A stretch of 64,000 nt of DNA from the NCBI RefSeq assembly GCF_020614375.1, contig NZ_CP085328.1:124001-188000 (forward strand), written 5' to 3'. Positions 8,349 to 18,217 of the stretch are shown one piece after another (positions within the stretch are counted from its first letter, which is position 1; every line of letters starts with the position of its first letter). The DNA comes from Haladaptatus salinisoli (GTDB lineage: Archaea; Halobacteriota; Halobacteria; Halobacteriales; Haladaptataceae). The position numbers and the translations under genes are program-made. The notes under the pieces are model-generated. The model had not been told where the DNA came from and did no database searches. It worked only from the letters and a program-made list of their open reading frames with translations.

Positions 8349-9377
8349 TTAGCTATCTCCCAATGGCTGGTGTTTGTGTCGCAGGAAGTTTCGAGTACCA
8401 AGGAAGACGACTACGAGACTCACGATGAGTGCTGTCCCAAAGAGAAGAACGAGACTCAATACATGGAGCGCAACGATACCATAGGTATGGCTAACTATTT
8501 TGCTCATCACCGCCACACTATCGATGAGTAGCATCATTGCAAAATATTGCTTGAACTTCGTGGCGTCAACGTACTCCGTCAAATGTGAGCCAACATATGC
8601 ACCAAAAATGCTTCCGCCAAGTAATGGAATCACAACTGTCAGGTGAACGGCATCTGCTCGGGCGTACAGAAACGCCCCATATCCACTCGAAATTGCGATT
8701 TGGAAGATATCAGTTCCGACCGCCACTGCTTCTGGTAGCGCTAATCCATACATCAAGCCGGGCAGAACAAGAAATCCTCCCCCAACCCCAAGTACACCAG
8801 CTAGGATACCTGTTATAAAGGAGAGTACTATTATCACTGATGCTGAAGCAGAAATACCGCCTTTGAACGTCATCATTGGTGGAGCGGGGAAGGTACTAAT
8901 CTGGCGAATCAATGATGTATTGGCATCTGACGCAACTTCAGAGCCAACCGTCCGAACATCGTGTAACGTGTAGAGTCCGACAGCTGTTAATAACCCTACG
9001 TACATGACGCTGATTGCGAAATTAGCGACGCCGACGGTAGCTAGCGCAAACAGGAGCCGTTTCCCCACTTCTATCCCCGTCGTCATACCGAGGACGAGCA
9101 ACAATCCGAGTTTGTAATCAATGTGGCCTAACCCGCGATGTGTGACAACAGCAGCGATTGACGTCCCGAAGACGAACACCAGACCGGAACCGACTGCTGC
9201 CTTCGCTGGATGACCCAGAACGAGTAATGCTGGCGTTACGAAAAAGCTCCCGCCGAGACCGAAGAATCCAAAGAGAATTCCAATGAGCAAGCCAAACACG
9301 ACAAAGAATATCGTTCCTGACTCAAACACCCAGACGCTCATCCCCCCCATGATACTCGTCATAGTGGACGTCACCAT
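8349..9377 (-). CDS. TauE/SafE-family sulfite/sulfoacetate exporter-like permease
   Basis: About 342 residues with 8-9 hydrophobic segments in two homologous halves. GFFGLGGSFFVTPALLVLG near the N-terminus and GVLGVGGGFLVLPGLMYGL in the second half are the TauE/SafE repeats. Starts are uncertain: GTG 9380, ATG 9377, or a later ATG at 9341 preceded by GGGGGG. A close paralogue sits in the sulfur island at 35581-36576 (same FGFFGMGGSF and AVGSGL motifs). TauE proteins export small sulfur or organic anions; here it lies convergent to the copper permease operon. Confidence 0.85.
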   Translation of the reverse strand: MVTSTMTSIMGGMSVWVFESGTIFFVVFGLLIGILFGFFGLGGSFFVTPALLVLGHPAKAAVGSGLVFVFGTSIAAVVTHRGLGHIDYKLGLLLVLGMTTGIEVGKRLLFALATVGVANFAISVMYVGLLTAVGLYTLHDVRTVGSEVASDANTSLIRQISTFPAPPMMTFKGGISASASVIIVLSFITGILAGVLGVGGGFLVLPGLMYGLALPEAVAVGTDIFQIAISSGYGAFLYARADAVHLTVVIPLLGGSIFGAYVGSHLTEYVDATKFKQYFAMMLLIDSVAVMSKIVSHTYGIVALHVLSLVLLFGTALIVSLVVVFLGTRNFLRHKHQPLGDS

Positions 9378-9570
9378 CACGCTTGATTCTTTTCCACGGT
9401 AGAAAATCCGTAGCAGTAGCCGTCTAAAGCAATTTCAGAAAACGGATCTGTATCACAAAAGGAGTATCAAACCACAAAAACAGCGTGTCGCTTATTTTCA
9501 CCGAATAACTCACGATGAGCTTGAGGCTAGTTTTGTGAGCATTGGGGAAACGTCCTCAATTTCGACAAGG

Positions 9571-9635
9571 GAGAACATAGAGTTCTGTGGGACGTTCGCT
9601 GGAAGAGGTAATCATGGGCAAAACTCAATGTTCTC
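9571..9635. repeat. Inverted repeat, possible MITE remnant
   Basis: Arms GAGAACATAGAGTT (9571-9584) and AACTCAATGTTCTC (9622-9635) pair with one mismatch around a 37-base spacer. This could be a miniature element or a structured RNA; no flanking duplication was identified. Confidence 0.45.
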
Positions 9636-9981
9636 ACAACTCCCTCCTCTGAACTCCTTTAAATACTGTCTTGCTTCCATTACGTGCCTATACCTGTAAC
9701 GAACAACGGTTAGATTGGAATATTGGGGGTCATATTCGATTCTTCATTAACCATTAGCGTATTATCTATGTTGTTGATGATGGGAAAGTCGTGAGGGCCC
9801 CAATTCCAACCCTCGTAAGTACCGTCTTAGATAATAAGGTGAATCAAAAATAAGTGTCCTGGTCTCATTGCCTCGTGATACTGGGTATCCGCTAATGATC
9901 GGTACACACTCTGACTAGTCGCTGTCGAATCGCCGGAGTTCTAACGAAACGAGCGAATGTACAGAAGAGGTAGGCCAAGTG

Positions 9982-10000
9982 CTCAGGGTCAAGCCCTGAG
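9982..10000 (+). mobile_element. Hairpin resembling an IS200/IS605-type end
   Basis: CTCAGGG-TCAAG-CCCTGAG followed by GCAGTTCATC. The same layout (stem, then GCAGTTSAT) is seen at 41375-41400. No tnpA or tnpB gene is nearby, so this is at most an end remnant. Confidence 0.4.
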
Positions 10001-10011
10001 GCAGTTCATCA

Positions 10012-10917
10012 CTAGGTCGTCACTCGTGCAGTGGCAGCCACGGGCTGTTCATTCTGCGTATATGGCCCATCAACGCCGGGGAACTCAAGCTGGCGATTGT
10101 TGTTCGCGTCGGTGTGGAGCATCGCCGTCAGCGACTGCGCTGATCGTTGCTGCTGTGCTTGAGTTTGCATCTGCTGCATCAACTGGCGCATTCGTGCATA
10201 ATCTTTCGTCTGCTGGCGCATCATGTGGCGCATCTGCCCTTGGTTCATCGACTCGTCAGCTGTATGCATCAGCATTTGTCGTTCACGCATGCTCGTTTGG
10301 TTCATCAATTGCGCCATCTCTTGCATCTGGGCTTGGTGTTGGCCATCGGCCATCATCGCCTGCATCAACGCGTGCATGCGTTGTCGATCCTGCATCTGCT
10401 GCATCATGAGCCCCATCATCCGATTCATCTGCGTCTGTTTCATCATCTCGCCGCCCATGTGAGGGCCACTAGAATCGTTCATGATGCGTTGCATATCCTG
10501 GTGTGGCATCTGCTGAGCCCGCATCGTCATCATAATTCCTTGTGATTGGGTATGGTTCAACAACTGCATCATCTCCTGCATCTGTGAATAGTGAGATACT
10601 GCGCTCGGAGCCAATTCGATTTTAACATTCTTGTGTGTTCCCGCTTCGAGATAGTTCGATTGTCCGATGACTGCACCGCTTTCATCATGGATGAGGATAA
10701 ACCCACCATTTGGCAGTGTCGCGGACGCCACGGTCACGGTCGTTCCATTCGCGGTCTGCTCCTCAAACACGACCTGTGGTTGTGCGTTTTGTGCTTGTTC
10801 TGCATCTGTGACATTCATACCCGTTTTAGCGGCAGCAACTCCAGTGCCAATAACGAGCAAACACACCGTTGCTACTACAGTGATTTGCCGAAATTTGATT
10901 GTCGTTGGTTTTCTCAT
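10012..10917 (-). CDS. Secreted Met/Gln/His-rich protein inserted in a DUF7282-like fold
   Basis: Start set at ATG 10917, preceded by GGGGGTGA (Shine-Dalgarno-like); a longer frame to 11001 lacks such a signal. 301 residues: signal peptide (KFRQITVVATVCLLVIGTGVAAA), then a beta-domain typical of the haloarchaeal DUF7282 type (QVVFEEQTANGTTVTVASA ... GGFILIHDESG ... GQSNYL) running to about residue 112. About 150 residues follow with some 35 Met and many Gln and His (MMGLMMQQMQDRQRMHALMQ). The DUF7282 fold then appears to resume (SLTAMLHTDANNNRQLEFPG ... TQNEQPVAATARVT). Met-rich segments bind Cu(I) in periplasmic copper proteins, so an extracellular copper sponge is inferred. It lies directly next to copA. 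Confidence 0.7.
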   Translation of the reverse strand: MRKPTTIKFRQITVVATVCLLVIGTGVAAAKTGMNVTDAEQAQNAQPQVVFEEQTANGTTVTVASATLPNGGFILIHDESGAVIGQSNYLEAGTHKNVKIELAPSAVSHYSQMQEMMQLLNHTQSQGIMMTMRAQQMPHQDMQRIMNDSSGPHMGGEMMKQTQMNRMMGLMMQQMQDRQRMHALMQAMMADGQHQAQMQEMAQLMNQTSMRERQMLMHTADESMNQGQMRHMMRQQTKDYARMRQLMQQMQTQAQQQRSAQSLTAMLHTDANNNRQLEFPGVDGPYTQNEQPVAATARVTT

Positions 10918-11210
10918 TCGGTCACCCCCTAAGAGGCATTGCCTAACGACGAGAGCCAACTCCTTAACGCCACTAGCTAGAACTTGTTTTCTTTGACACA
11001 CATTTTTAGAGGGTTTGTTTAGCCTGTAAGCCTACATTAGGACATCTAATAATAAGAGCGCGGGACGTGTCGTTCAGTGATGGTCGTGATTTTGGGAGTC
11101 TCCTGTCCCAGAAACTCTTTGGAAGAGACAGTCTACTTCTCGCCAGTGATTGAAACTTAGGTTTACCTACGATATTGGTTTAATCGACACGAGCAGTGTG
11201 TGGTAGATAA

Positions 11211-13805
11211 TTAGCGCAGCCTGCCGAAGAGCTTGTAATCGTGGTCAGGAGTGTACTTGCGGAACAGCAGACTATTGGTGAGTACCGATACACTGGAAAA
11301 CGCCATCGCACCTGCGGCCAGTATAGGCTGGAGAAGCCCCAGCGATGCTAACGGGATCATCGCGGTGTTGTAGCCCAGCGCCCACACGAGGTTCTGCTTG
11401 ATCTTGGCGAGCGTCGCGTCGGAGATACGAATCGCCTTTACCACGTCAAGTGGGTCGTCACGCATGAGTGTGACATCCGCAGCCTCGATAGCGACATCCG
11501 TTCCTGACCCGATAGCAGTTCCGACATTGGCAACGGCGAGCGCTGGCGCGTCATTGACCCCGTCGCCGACCATCATTGCCATGCGTCCTCCGTCTTGTAT
11601 GGCTTCGATTGCGTCGGACTTGTCCTCAGGGAGTACCTCTGCGCGGACGTTCTCGGGGTCAATACCCACTTGCGCGGCGACAGCACGGGCGGTCCGCTCG
11701 TTATCGCCGGTAATCATCATCACGTCAAGGCCGCGCTCCTCAAGAGCGCTCACCGCGTCTTTCGCACTTTCCTTGACCGTGTCGGCATCAGCGACCACGC
11801 CCACGAGTTCACCCTCGTAGGCGACGAGCATTGCTGTCTTCCCCTCGTTTTCGAGGTGTTCCATTGTTTCTTCGGCGGGTGCCGGATCGACATCGTTATC
11901 GCGCAGGAGCTTGCGGTTGCCGATGAGGATTTCACTCTCATCGAGTGTCGCTTGGATACCGTGCCCTGGGACGTTTTCGAACGCGTCGGGTTCCATGACG
12001 TTGAGGCCACGCTTTTCGGCTCCCTCGACGATGGCCTGCGCGAGCGGGTGTTCGCTCCCACTCTCCGCACTGGCAGCCAAGCTGAGTACGTCGTCCTCGT
12101 TGAGGCGTTCGCGAGCGGTCAGTTGGCCTCCGTCAGCTGCCGTATCGCCACCATCGGTGAGCGGCTGGCCATCGGCACCAACTGCAACGACATCCGTTAG
12201 CTCCATCTCCCCTTTCGTCAAGGTGCCGGTCTTATCGAACACGATGGTGTCGACATCCTTTGCTCGTTCGAGGACGTCACCGCCCTTGAAGAGAACACCG
12301 TTCTGTGCACCAAGCGTAGTGCCCACCATCGTTGCTGCCGGCGTAGCTAGTCCAAGCGCGCAGGGACACGCGATGAGAACCGCACTTGCGAACACGATGG
12401 TTGCGAATTCAAACGCCGACAGCGCAGCTGGACCGCCTCCAACTAACCCCCACAGCGGAAGTGCGGCCACGAAGTTAGCAAGTGTTCCGGGGAAGAGGTA
12501 CCAGACTGTTCCCCAGAACAGGGCGTTCACGATCACTGCGGGAACGAAGTACGCAGAGATTCGATCGGCGAGATTCTGGATATCAGGTTGACGGGACTGC
12601 GCCTCCTTGACCGTTTGGACGATCTGCTGGAGTGCAGTATCCTCGCCGACCCTCGTCGCCTCGACGATGAGTACGCCGTTCTCGTTGATGGTCGAGCCGA
12701 CGACTTCGTCACCTTCTCCTTTTTCCACGGGAACAGATTCGCCAGTGACCATCGATTCGTCGACCGCACTCTGGCCGTCCACGACGACACCATCAGTAGG
12801 GATCTTCTTGCCAGGTTGAATCTTCATTCGATCGCCAACTGCCACGTCTTCGATGGGCACGTCACGCTCAGTGCCATCGTCCTCGACAACTGTTGCAGTG
12901 TCCGCCTCCATCTCCAACAACTTACGGAGCGCATCGCTTGCTTGGCCCTTCGAGCGCGCTTCGAGGTAGTTGCCGAGTGTGATGAACACGAGGATGAGCG
13001 CGGCCGTGTCGAAGTAGAGACCGCCCGCGATCAATCCGAGAAGTACTACGACGCTGTAGACGTACGCCGTGGACGAACCGAGCGCGATAAGCACGTCCAT
13101 ATTGGCGCGTTTGTTCTTCACGAGCGCCTTGTAGGAGTTCTTGTAGAACTCCCAGCCGAGGATGGCTTGGACAGGCGTCGCAAGCAGGAACTCAACCCAG
13201 CCGAACTCGATGCCGAAAATCATCTCTGGAAGGATTCCGCCGCCCAGAATGAGTTTATCAGCAAGAAAGAGGATGAGAGGTGCAGAGAGGACGGCACCGA
13301 ACAGCGTGAGCCGAAGCTGTTTGCGGATTTCGGCCTGTCGGGCGGCATCACGACGATCCTCGGCGGAATCTTCAGATTCACCATCTTCACGGACGGGTGT
13401 ATAACCAGCGTCTTCGATGGCGTCGTAGAGGTTCGTGAGGGTTGCTTCAGCAGGGTTGTACCTGACTTGTGCCTCGTCTGTTGCGAAGTTGACGTCGGCC
13501 TCGATGACACCCGGCGTTCGCTCGAGTACAGACTGCACCGTCTCTGAGCAGTTTGCGCACGACATTCCCGTGATGCCGATCGTCTTCGTCTCCGTAACAG
13601 GCGTATATCCGGCGGTCTCGATGGCTTCGTAGATCTTTTTCAACGAAACTTCGTCCGGGTCGTACTCAATGGTTCCCTCGTCGGTGGCGAAGTTGATGGT
13701 CGCTTCTGATACCCCGTCGAGGGAGTCGACAGAGTCGGCGATAGTCTGCGAACAATTCGCGCAGCTCATTCCCTGGATATTGATGTGGATTCGACGCTGG
13801 CTCAT
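11211..13805 (-). CDS. copA: Copper-exporting P1B-type ATPase
   Basis: 864 residues, full length. Two N-terminal heavy-metal-binding domains (GMSCANC with C15/C18 and C83/C86), the actuator motif TGES, the membrane CPC of [11 protein letters not shown], the phosphorylation motif DKTGT, SEHPLAQ, and [13 protein letters not shown] in the ATP-binding domain. CPC with two CxxC domains is the signature of Cu(I) export (P1B-1). It lies upstream on the minus strand of a TRASH regulator (13910-14509, same strand) and near a CopZ-like chaperone (14638), making a complete efflux module. The longest antisense frames are shadows of its GC-rich codons. Confidence 0.97.
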   Translation of the reverse strand: MSQRRIHINIQGMSCANCSQTIADSVDSLDGVSEATINFATDEGTIEYDPDEVSLKKIYEAIETAGYTPVTETKTIGITGMSCANCSETVQSVLERTPGVIEADVNFATDEAQVRYNPAEATLTNLYDAIEDAGYTPVREDGESEDSAEDRRDAARQAEIRKQLRLTLFGAVLSAPLILFLADKLILGGGILPEMIFGIEFGWVEFLLATPVQAILGWEFYKNSYKALVKNKRANMDVLIALGSSTAYVYSVVVLLGLIAGGLYFDTAALILVFITLGNYLEARSKGQASDALRKLLEMEADTATVVEDDGTERDVPIEDVAVGDRMKIQPGKKIPTDGVVVDGQSAVDESMVTGESVPVEKGEGDEVVGSTINENGVLIVEATRVGEDTALQQIVQTVKEAQSRQPDIQNLADRISAYFVPAVIVNALFWGTVWYLFPGTLANFVAALPLWGLVGGGPAALSAFEFATIVFASAVLIACPCALGLATPAATMVGTTLGAQNGVLFKGGDVLERAKDVDTIVFDKTGTLTKGEMELTDVVAVGADGQPLTDGGDTAADGGQLTARERLNEDDVLSLAASAESGSEHPLAQAIVEGAEKRGLNVMEPDAFENVPGHGIQATLDESEILIGNRKLLRDNDVDPAPAEETMEHLENEGKTAMLVAYEGELVGVVADADTVKESAKDAVSALEERGLDVMMITGDNERTARAVAAQVGIDPENVRAEVLPEDKSDAIEAIQDGGRMAMMVGDGVNDAPALAVANVGTAIGSGTDVAIEAADVTLMRDDPLDVVKAIRISDATLAKIKQNLVWALGYNTAMIPLASLGLLQPILAAGAMAFSSVSVLTNSLLFRKYTPDHDYKLFGRLR

Positions 13806-13909
13806 TACTACTTCATACGTCTCCCCTATTCAATCGATTTGCCCTTTCGAATGTTCAGGAGACGAACTCAGAAATCTTTGAATCAAAGGTACAACAGTGA
13901 CAGTGGGAC

Positions 13910-14509
13910 TCAATCTGCGCCTTGTTGGAGTAGCTCGTACTTCTCCTCGAAGCGGGTTTCACACGACGGGCAACAGAACTGATAGAGATCTCCATCGATG
14001 CGAGCCGACGTTCCTTCGCTATCAACTGTGTTTCCACACTCTGCGCAAGTCAGCGCAAACTCCATCCCCCCTACGTTAGGAGACCAATCTGCACCCGAGA
14101 GGAGTGTTACCTCGAAGTCATCGATTGTTTCCTCGCTAAAGGTGGCGGCAAGCCAACCGGCGACATCGGTGTCTGGGGCTCGTACATAGGCTACAAGGTC
14201 AGCCTCTGCAGTGGTGAACACGTTCTCGACTGCACCAGTATCGAGGAGCGTTTCCTTGACCGATGAGACATCCTGACTGCCAGTTGCGATCTCGAGCGTC
14301 AGCAGAACCGGTGTCCCTTTGCGGAGTTGGGAGCGGTCGATATCGAGCGTAAAACCACGGATGATTCCTCGCTCTTGGAGTCGAGCAACCCGATCTGATA
14401 CAGCTGGTGGAGAAAGCCCAACTGCATCCGCAATATCACTGTAAGGCCGACGGGCGTTCGACGTCAAGAGCTGTAAGATTTCGAGGTCGGTTTCGTCTAG
14501 ATCGTGCAT
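13910..14509 (-). CDS. Lrp/AsnC-type copper regulator with TRASH domain
   Basis: Start chosen at ATG 14509 (MHDLDETDLEILQLL), which aligns with the paralogue at 4364; the frame extends to 14548 without support. 199 residues: winged helix (YSDIADAVGLSPPAVSDRV), RAM-like domain, and C-terminal metal site (LTCAECGNTV ... YQFCCPSCETRF). It is 104 bases upstream of copA on the same strand and divergent from the CopZ-like gene, so it probably senses cytosolic copper and controls both. Known haloarchaeal homologues act in copper response; the ligand here is inferred from Cys pattern and context. Confidence 0.88.
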   Translation of the reverse strand: MHDLDETDLEILQLLTSNARRPYSDIADAVGLSPPAVSDRVARLQERGIIRGFTLDIDRSQLRKGTPVLLTLEIATGSQDVSSVKETLLDTGAVENVFTTAEADLVAYVRAPDTDVAGWLAATFSEETIDDFEVTLLSGADWSPNVGGMEFALTCAECGNTVDSEGTSARIDGDLYQFCCPSCETRFEEKYELLQQGAD

Positions 14510-14637
14510 AGTGGTGTTACGCCGTCGAGAGCTAAAAGCCACGCGCATTTTGCCTTCGTTTCTAATGTTACTGCCGAACTCAATCTACAAATCAAAAGAA
14601 GAATCCATAAAAGACAGCCAATCGTATATCGAAGTGT

Positions 14638-14835
14638 ATGACGACTACCATCACTGTTGAGGGAATGTCGTGCGAGCACTGTGAACAAACTGTCGAGGAA
14701 GCCCTTCATGATGTAGACGGTATTACCAACGCGACTGCCAATCATGAAGCCAAGGAGGTGAGCATCGATGGGGACGCCGATACCTCAGAACTCGTCCAGG
14801 CCGTCGAAAATGCAGGGTACACGGCGAACGTCTGA
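14638..14835 (+). CDS. copZ: Copper chaperone, heavy-metal-associated domain
   Basis: 65 residues forming one ferredoxin-like HMA domain: TTITVEGMSCEHCEQTVEEAL with CxxC at C12/C15, then the NHEAKEVSIDGD strand and the VENAGYTANV ending. Such proteins carry Cu(I) to CopA in the cytosol. It is divergent from the TRASH regulator, with 128 bases between them holding AT-rich promoter-like tracts (CATAAAAG). Symbol given by family and context. Confidence 0.9.
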   Translation: MTTTITVEGMSCEHCEQTVEEALHDVDGITNATANHEAKEVSIDGDADTSELVQAVENAGYTANV

Positions 14836-14913
14836 AAAGGATTGAAAGTATCCACACAGCTCAACCCACTCGTACTGGTTTCTTCTTAGCTCTGTGCTGG
14901 TGGTTAAGTTACG

Positions 14914-15402
14914 CTATGGCGATTCTGCGTGGACAACGTCGGCGAGACTTTCGAGTTGTGCAGCTACGTGTTCACTCTCACCCGCTAAGTGGACGACAAG
15001 ATCGTCAAACGTGATAATCCCGACAACGTCCTCATTTTGGACAACAGGAATTCGCCGTGCGTTCACCTGATTCATGTGGTGCAGTAACCGTGGAACACGT
15101 GCATGAGAGTCGATAGTGTGCGGATCTTTGGTCATTATGTCCTCTGCCGTACGGTCTATCCCTGACTCGTCACCGTGTAGAATGTTTGTTCCATGCTCGT
15201 CTGTTAGGAGATGAATCACGAGATCACGATCGGTGATGATCCCGACAAGATCTCCGTTTTCGGTGACTAAGACATCCCCCACGTTTTCATCGGCCATCGT
15301 TTGTGCGACTTTATCAATAGTCGTATCACGGGAGACACTCACTACGTCTTTTCGAGCAATTCTCCCTACATGGAGGTTGGTGTTGGGATGTTCGTTCGTC
15401 AT
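14914..15402 (-). CDS. CBS-domain pair protein
   Basis: 162 residues with two CBS domains: KDVVSVSRDTTIDKVAQTMADENVGDVLV ... GIITDRDL and AEDIMTKDPHTIDSHARV ... RRIPVVQNEDVVGIITFDDL. CBS pairs bind adenosyl nucleotides and regulate partners. Stand-alone versions are common in haloarchaea. It is convergent with the CopZ-like gene; no partner can be named. Confidence 0.9.
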   Translation of the reverse strand: MTNEHPNTNLHVGRIARKDVVSVSRDTTIDKVAQTMADENVGDVLVTENGDLVGIITDRDLVIHLLTDEHGTNILHGDESGIDRTAEDIMTKDPHTIDSHARVPRLLHHMNQVNARRIPVVQNEDVVGIITFDDLVVHLAGESEHVAAQLESLADVVHAESP

Positions 15403-15734
15403 CGACTACCATACACCAGAGAGATCAAAAAAGGTAGTGCCCCAATCGGTGTCGTGAGACGCTACTTGCCTACTGGAGTGGTGGGAGTCAGTGGAAGTGT
15501 AAATAGGACATAGATACCAACTACCTATGGAAACGATGGGGTGCAGCCCAGATTGCTGTCGAAGTCGGTGACGAGTATTGCCAGCCGTGATCGGATTTCC
15601 AACTCCAACAGAGAGGGTTACCTCCGTGGCGAAATACCGCGTTATAGGAATCATACTATAGACAACACCAGCGGTCGTCCGCCGGTGATCCTTTTACCCA
15701 GGACACCGAAAGAAAACTCTCGGGTGGGTACACA

Positions 15735-17099
15735 ATGAGTGAGCATCATGGGCTTTCGTCCGACGAGGTAACCGACCACCAACACGAGGAGTCCCAGGAA
15801 CCGGGCACCATGATGCTCAAGCATCCAACGATGGAGATCTGGCCGCAGTATCCTATTGTCATTCTTGGACTCTGGCTCATTGCGAGTCCGATCACTTTCG
15901 GATACGAGAGCTTTGCGATGACCGTCAGTGACGTCGTTAGCGGAATACTCCTGATTGTGCTCGCAGGTGCTGTGATTTTCCTCGAGAGTGGTTTCGCGAA
16001 TTACGCAAACGGTTTCGTGGGCGTCTGGCTGCTCCTTGCACCGCTACTCTTCTGGGCACCGACAAGTGCCGCCTACCTAAACGACACACTCGTCGGGGTC
16101 TTTGTCATCACGTTTGCTGTGCTCGTTGTTATGCGGATGGAGATGTCGGGGCCAGATGTCCCCCGCGGCTGGACGTATAACCCCTCGACGGCGGCGCAGC
16201 GGGCGCCAATCATCGTCGCTGGGCTCATTGGGTTCTTCTTTTCGACCCACATGGCCACGTTCCAACTCGGTTATACCAACTTCGTCTTCGAACCGTTCTT
16301 CGGCCGTGGAACGGTGAACGTGCTCACTTCCGATGTCTCGAAGATGTTTCCGATTTCCGACGCTGGCCTCGGGGCTGTTGCATATGCGATCGAAGTCCTC
16401 ATGGGATTCATGGGCGATAAGCGCCGCTGGCGGACAATGCCCTGGATGGTGACGTTTTTCGGCATCGTCGTCATCCCACTGGGACTTGTCAGTATCGTCC
16501 TCATTATCCTCCAACCGCTGGCCGTCGGGTCGTGGTGTACCCTCTGCCTTCTTTCTGCACTCGCGATGCTGTTCATGATTGCGTTGACGGTCGATGAGGT
16601 CGCCGCGATGGGGCAGTTCCTCTACCGGCGAACGCAAAAGGGCGAATCACTCTGGCATGCCTTTTGGATGGGAGGGTCGTACCGCGCTGCAGATGCTGGT
16701 GTGGACGGCGAGACGCGCTCAGGCGCTAACTCGTTTTTGTCGATGTTCTGGGGGATGTCTATACCCTGGCATCTCCTCGGTGCAACAGGGCTGGGGCTCT
16801 GGTTGATGCTATCTCCCGCACTCTTCGGTACGACGGGTGCCGCCGCAGACAGTAGTCACCTCATCGGCGCGCTCATCGCCACATTCTCTGTAATCGCCAT
16901 GGGCGAACCAGTACGCATCGTCCGCTTCGTGAACGTTCCTCTTGGGATATGGGTCATCGTGGCGCCATGGATTCTTACAGGAGGACCCACGGTTGGCCTG
17001 TGGAACGGTATTGCTGTCGGTACTCTCGTCATTTTCGCAAGTCTTCCTCGTGGGAGTATTCACGAACAGTACGGCTCCTGGAACCAATATATAAGATAA
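15735..17099 (+). CDS. Membrane protein: SPW repeats plus VKOR-like domain
   Basis: 454 residues and about 10-12 hydrophobic segments. N- and C-terminal parts carry SPW-type repeats (LWLIASPITFG, VGVWLLLAPLLF, LGLWLMLSPALFG, LGIWVIVAPWILTGG). The middle holds a vitamin-K-epoxide-reductase-like segment with the CxxC pair (VGSWCTLCLLSAL). VKOR proteins reduce quinones while oxidising thiols and drive disulfide formation outside the cell. The partner loop cysteines of canonical VKOR are not evident, so activity is uncertain. It is followed by an epimerase-like gene, 93 bases downstream on the same strand. Confidence 0.8.
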   Translation: MSEHHGLSSDEVTDHQHEESQEPGTMMLKHPTMEIWPQYPIVILGLWLIASPITFGYESFAMTVSDVVSGILLIVLAGAVIFLESGFANYANGFVGVWLLLAPLLFWAPTSAAYLNDTLVGVFVITFAVLVVMRMEMSGPDVPRGWTYNPSTAAQRAPIIVAGLIGFFFSTHMATFQLGYTNFVFEPFFGRGTVNVLTSDVSKMFPISDAGLGAVAYAIEVLMGFMGDKRRWRTMPWMVTFFGIVVIPLGLVSIVLIILQPLAVGSWCTLCLLSALAMLFMIALTVDEVAAMGQFLYRRTQKGESLWHAFWMGGSYRAADAGVDGETRSGANSFLSMFWGMSIPWHLLGATGLGLWLMLSPALFGTTGAAADSSHLIGALIATFSVIAMGEPVRIVRFVNVPLGIWVIVAPWILTGGPTVGLWNGIAVGTLVIFASLPRGSIHEQYGSWNQYIR

Positions 17100-17192
17100 C
17101 GCTAATCTGAAAGCGTCGCTCTCTTCGTCTCCTCGTTACGAAACCCAGTACCGGGCTGAACCTTTACGGTCGCTCCCGATGTCACACTGTGC

Positions 17193-18080
17193 ATGAATGT
17201 TCTTGTCGCGGGGGGTGATGGCTTTGTGGGCCGAAACGTGTGTGCTGAACTCGTCGAGCAGGGTCATACAGTTACTTCGCTCTCTCGATCGCCCGATTCC
17301 AGTGTTCTTCCGGATGCCGTCGAATTGATATCAGGCGACATCACGAACTACGACTCCATCGAGGGGGCGTTCGAAGCGAAGGACGCCATAGTGAACCTTA
17401 CAGCACTACCGCCACTTCATCAACCCCGACCTGGAACGTTTCACGATACCGTCTGTATCGGCGGTGTGATGAACGCGGTACACGCTGCGCAGGAACATGG
17501 AGTGGCTCGATACATCGAGATGAGTTCGCTTGGTGCAGATCCAGATAGTCTGATTGCTTATTGGCGAACTCAAGGACTCGGTGACTTGGTAGCTCAGTAT
17601 TCCGATTTAGACTGGGTGATTCTTCGCCCCTCATTCATTTTCGGTGAGGGGAGTGAAACGTTTGCGTTCATCAAGCAGTACACAACGCCGTATGTAACGG
17701 TCCTCCCAGCCGGGGGAGAAAAGCCTAGCTTCCAACCGATTTGGGTCAAGGATATTGCGCAGATTGTCGCAGATACGATTGAAGAGGATCGTCATGTCGG
17801 CCAGGTCTATGATCTCGGTGGACCCGAGGTACTAACGTTCGGGGAGGTCGCACGGATGCTCTATCGCGCTGAGGGAAAATCGATCAAGATCATCCCAGTA
17901 CCAATGCGATTGGTAGAGAGTGCTCTTTATGCCGCGGAACCACTTTCGATTATCCCGTTTGGCATCGATCAGGCAAGGGCATTGGAAATGACAAACATCA
18001 CTGACCACAATGATATTACGGACTTTGGCCTCGAAGAGACTGATTTGATGCGAATTGCAACGTACTTGAGCAGGAGGTAG
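17193..18080 (+). CDS. NAD(P)-binding epimerase-like protein (atypical SDR)
   Basis: 295 residues starting MNVLVAGGDGFVGRNVCAEL, a Rossmann motif (GGDGFVG at 7-13). The fold continues with SLSRSPD, LISGDITNYDSIEGAF and MSSLGADPDS. Y139 could serve as catalytic Tyr, but no clear YxxxK is present, as in complex-I NDUFA9-like or NmrA-like atypical SDRs. The substrate is unknown. It follows the VKOR-SPW gene and precedes a convergent DoxX gene. Confidence 0.8.
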   Translation: MNVLVAGGDGFVGRNVCAELVEQGHTVTSLSRSPDSSVLPDAVELISGDITNYDSIEGAFEAKDAIVNLTALPPLHQPRPGTFHDTVCIGGVMNAVHAAQEHGVARYIEMSSLGADPDSLIAYWRTQGLGDLVAQYSDLDWVILRPSFIFGEGSETFAFIKQYTTPYVTVLPAGGEKPSFQPIWVKDIAQIVADTIEEDRHVGQVYDLGGPEVLTFGEVARMLYRAEGKSIKIIPVPMRLVESALYAAEPLSIIPFGIDQARALEMTNITDHNDITDFGLEETDLMRIATYLSRR

Positions 18081-18217
18081 GCCAAATCGATGGCTACTAT
18101 AACGGATTTTCCAAAGCTCGGGACAAGCGCAGCTAAACAGGAATACAACGCGAGCCAGAGATGGTATATCTGACTTCCTTTAAAGAGCAAAATATGTCGT
18201 TCACGGTGGCACAGATA

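Larger units (their letters stand above)
9378..10011. other. Long intergenic region with two inverted repeats
   Basis: No convincing gene. It holds the 14-bp inverted repeat at 9571-9635 and the hairpin at 9982-10000; both look like remnants of mobile elements. Confidence 0.45.

Noticed and set aside
9957..10545. Cys/His/Leu-rich plus-strand frames over the Met-rich gene
   Set aside because: They arise from the CAT/CTG-rich complement of Met/Gln codons; the minus frame has a signal peptide and a DUF7282-like fold.
12588..13547. 319-residue open frame antisense to copA
   Set aside because: It is a shadow of copA's codon bias; copA has complete motifs over the same bases, and the antisense protein has no recognisable domain.
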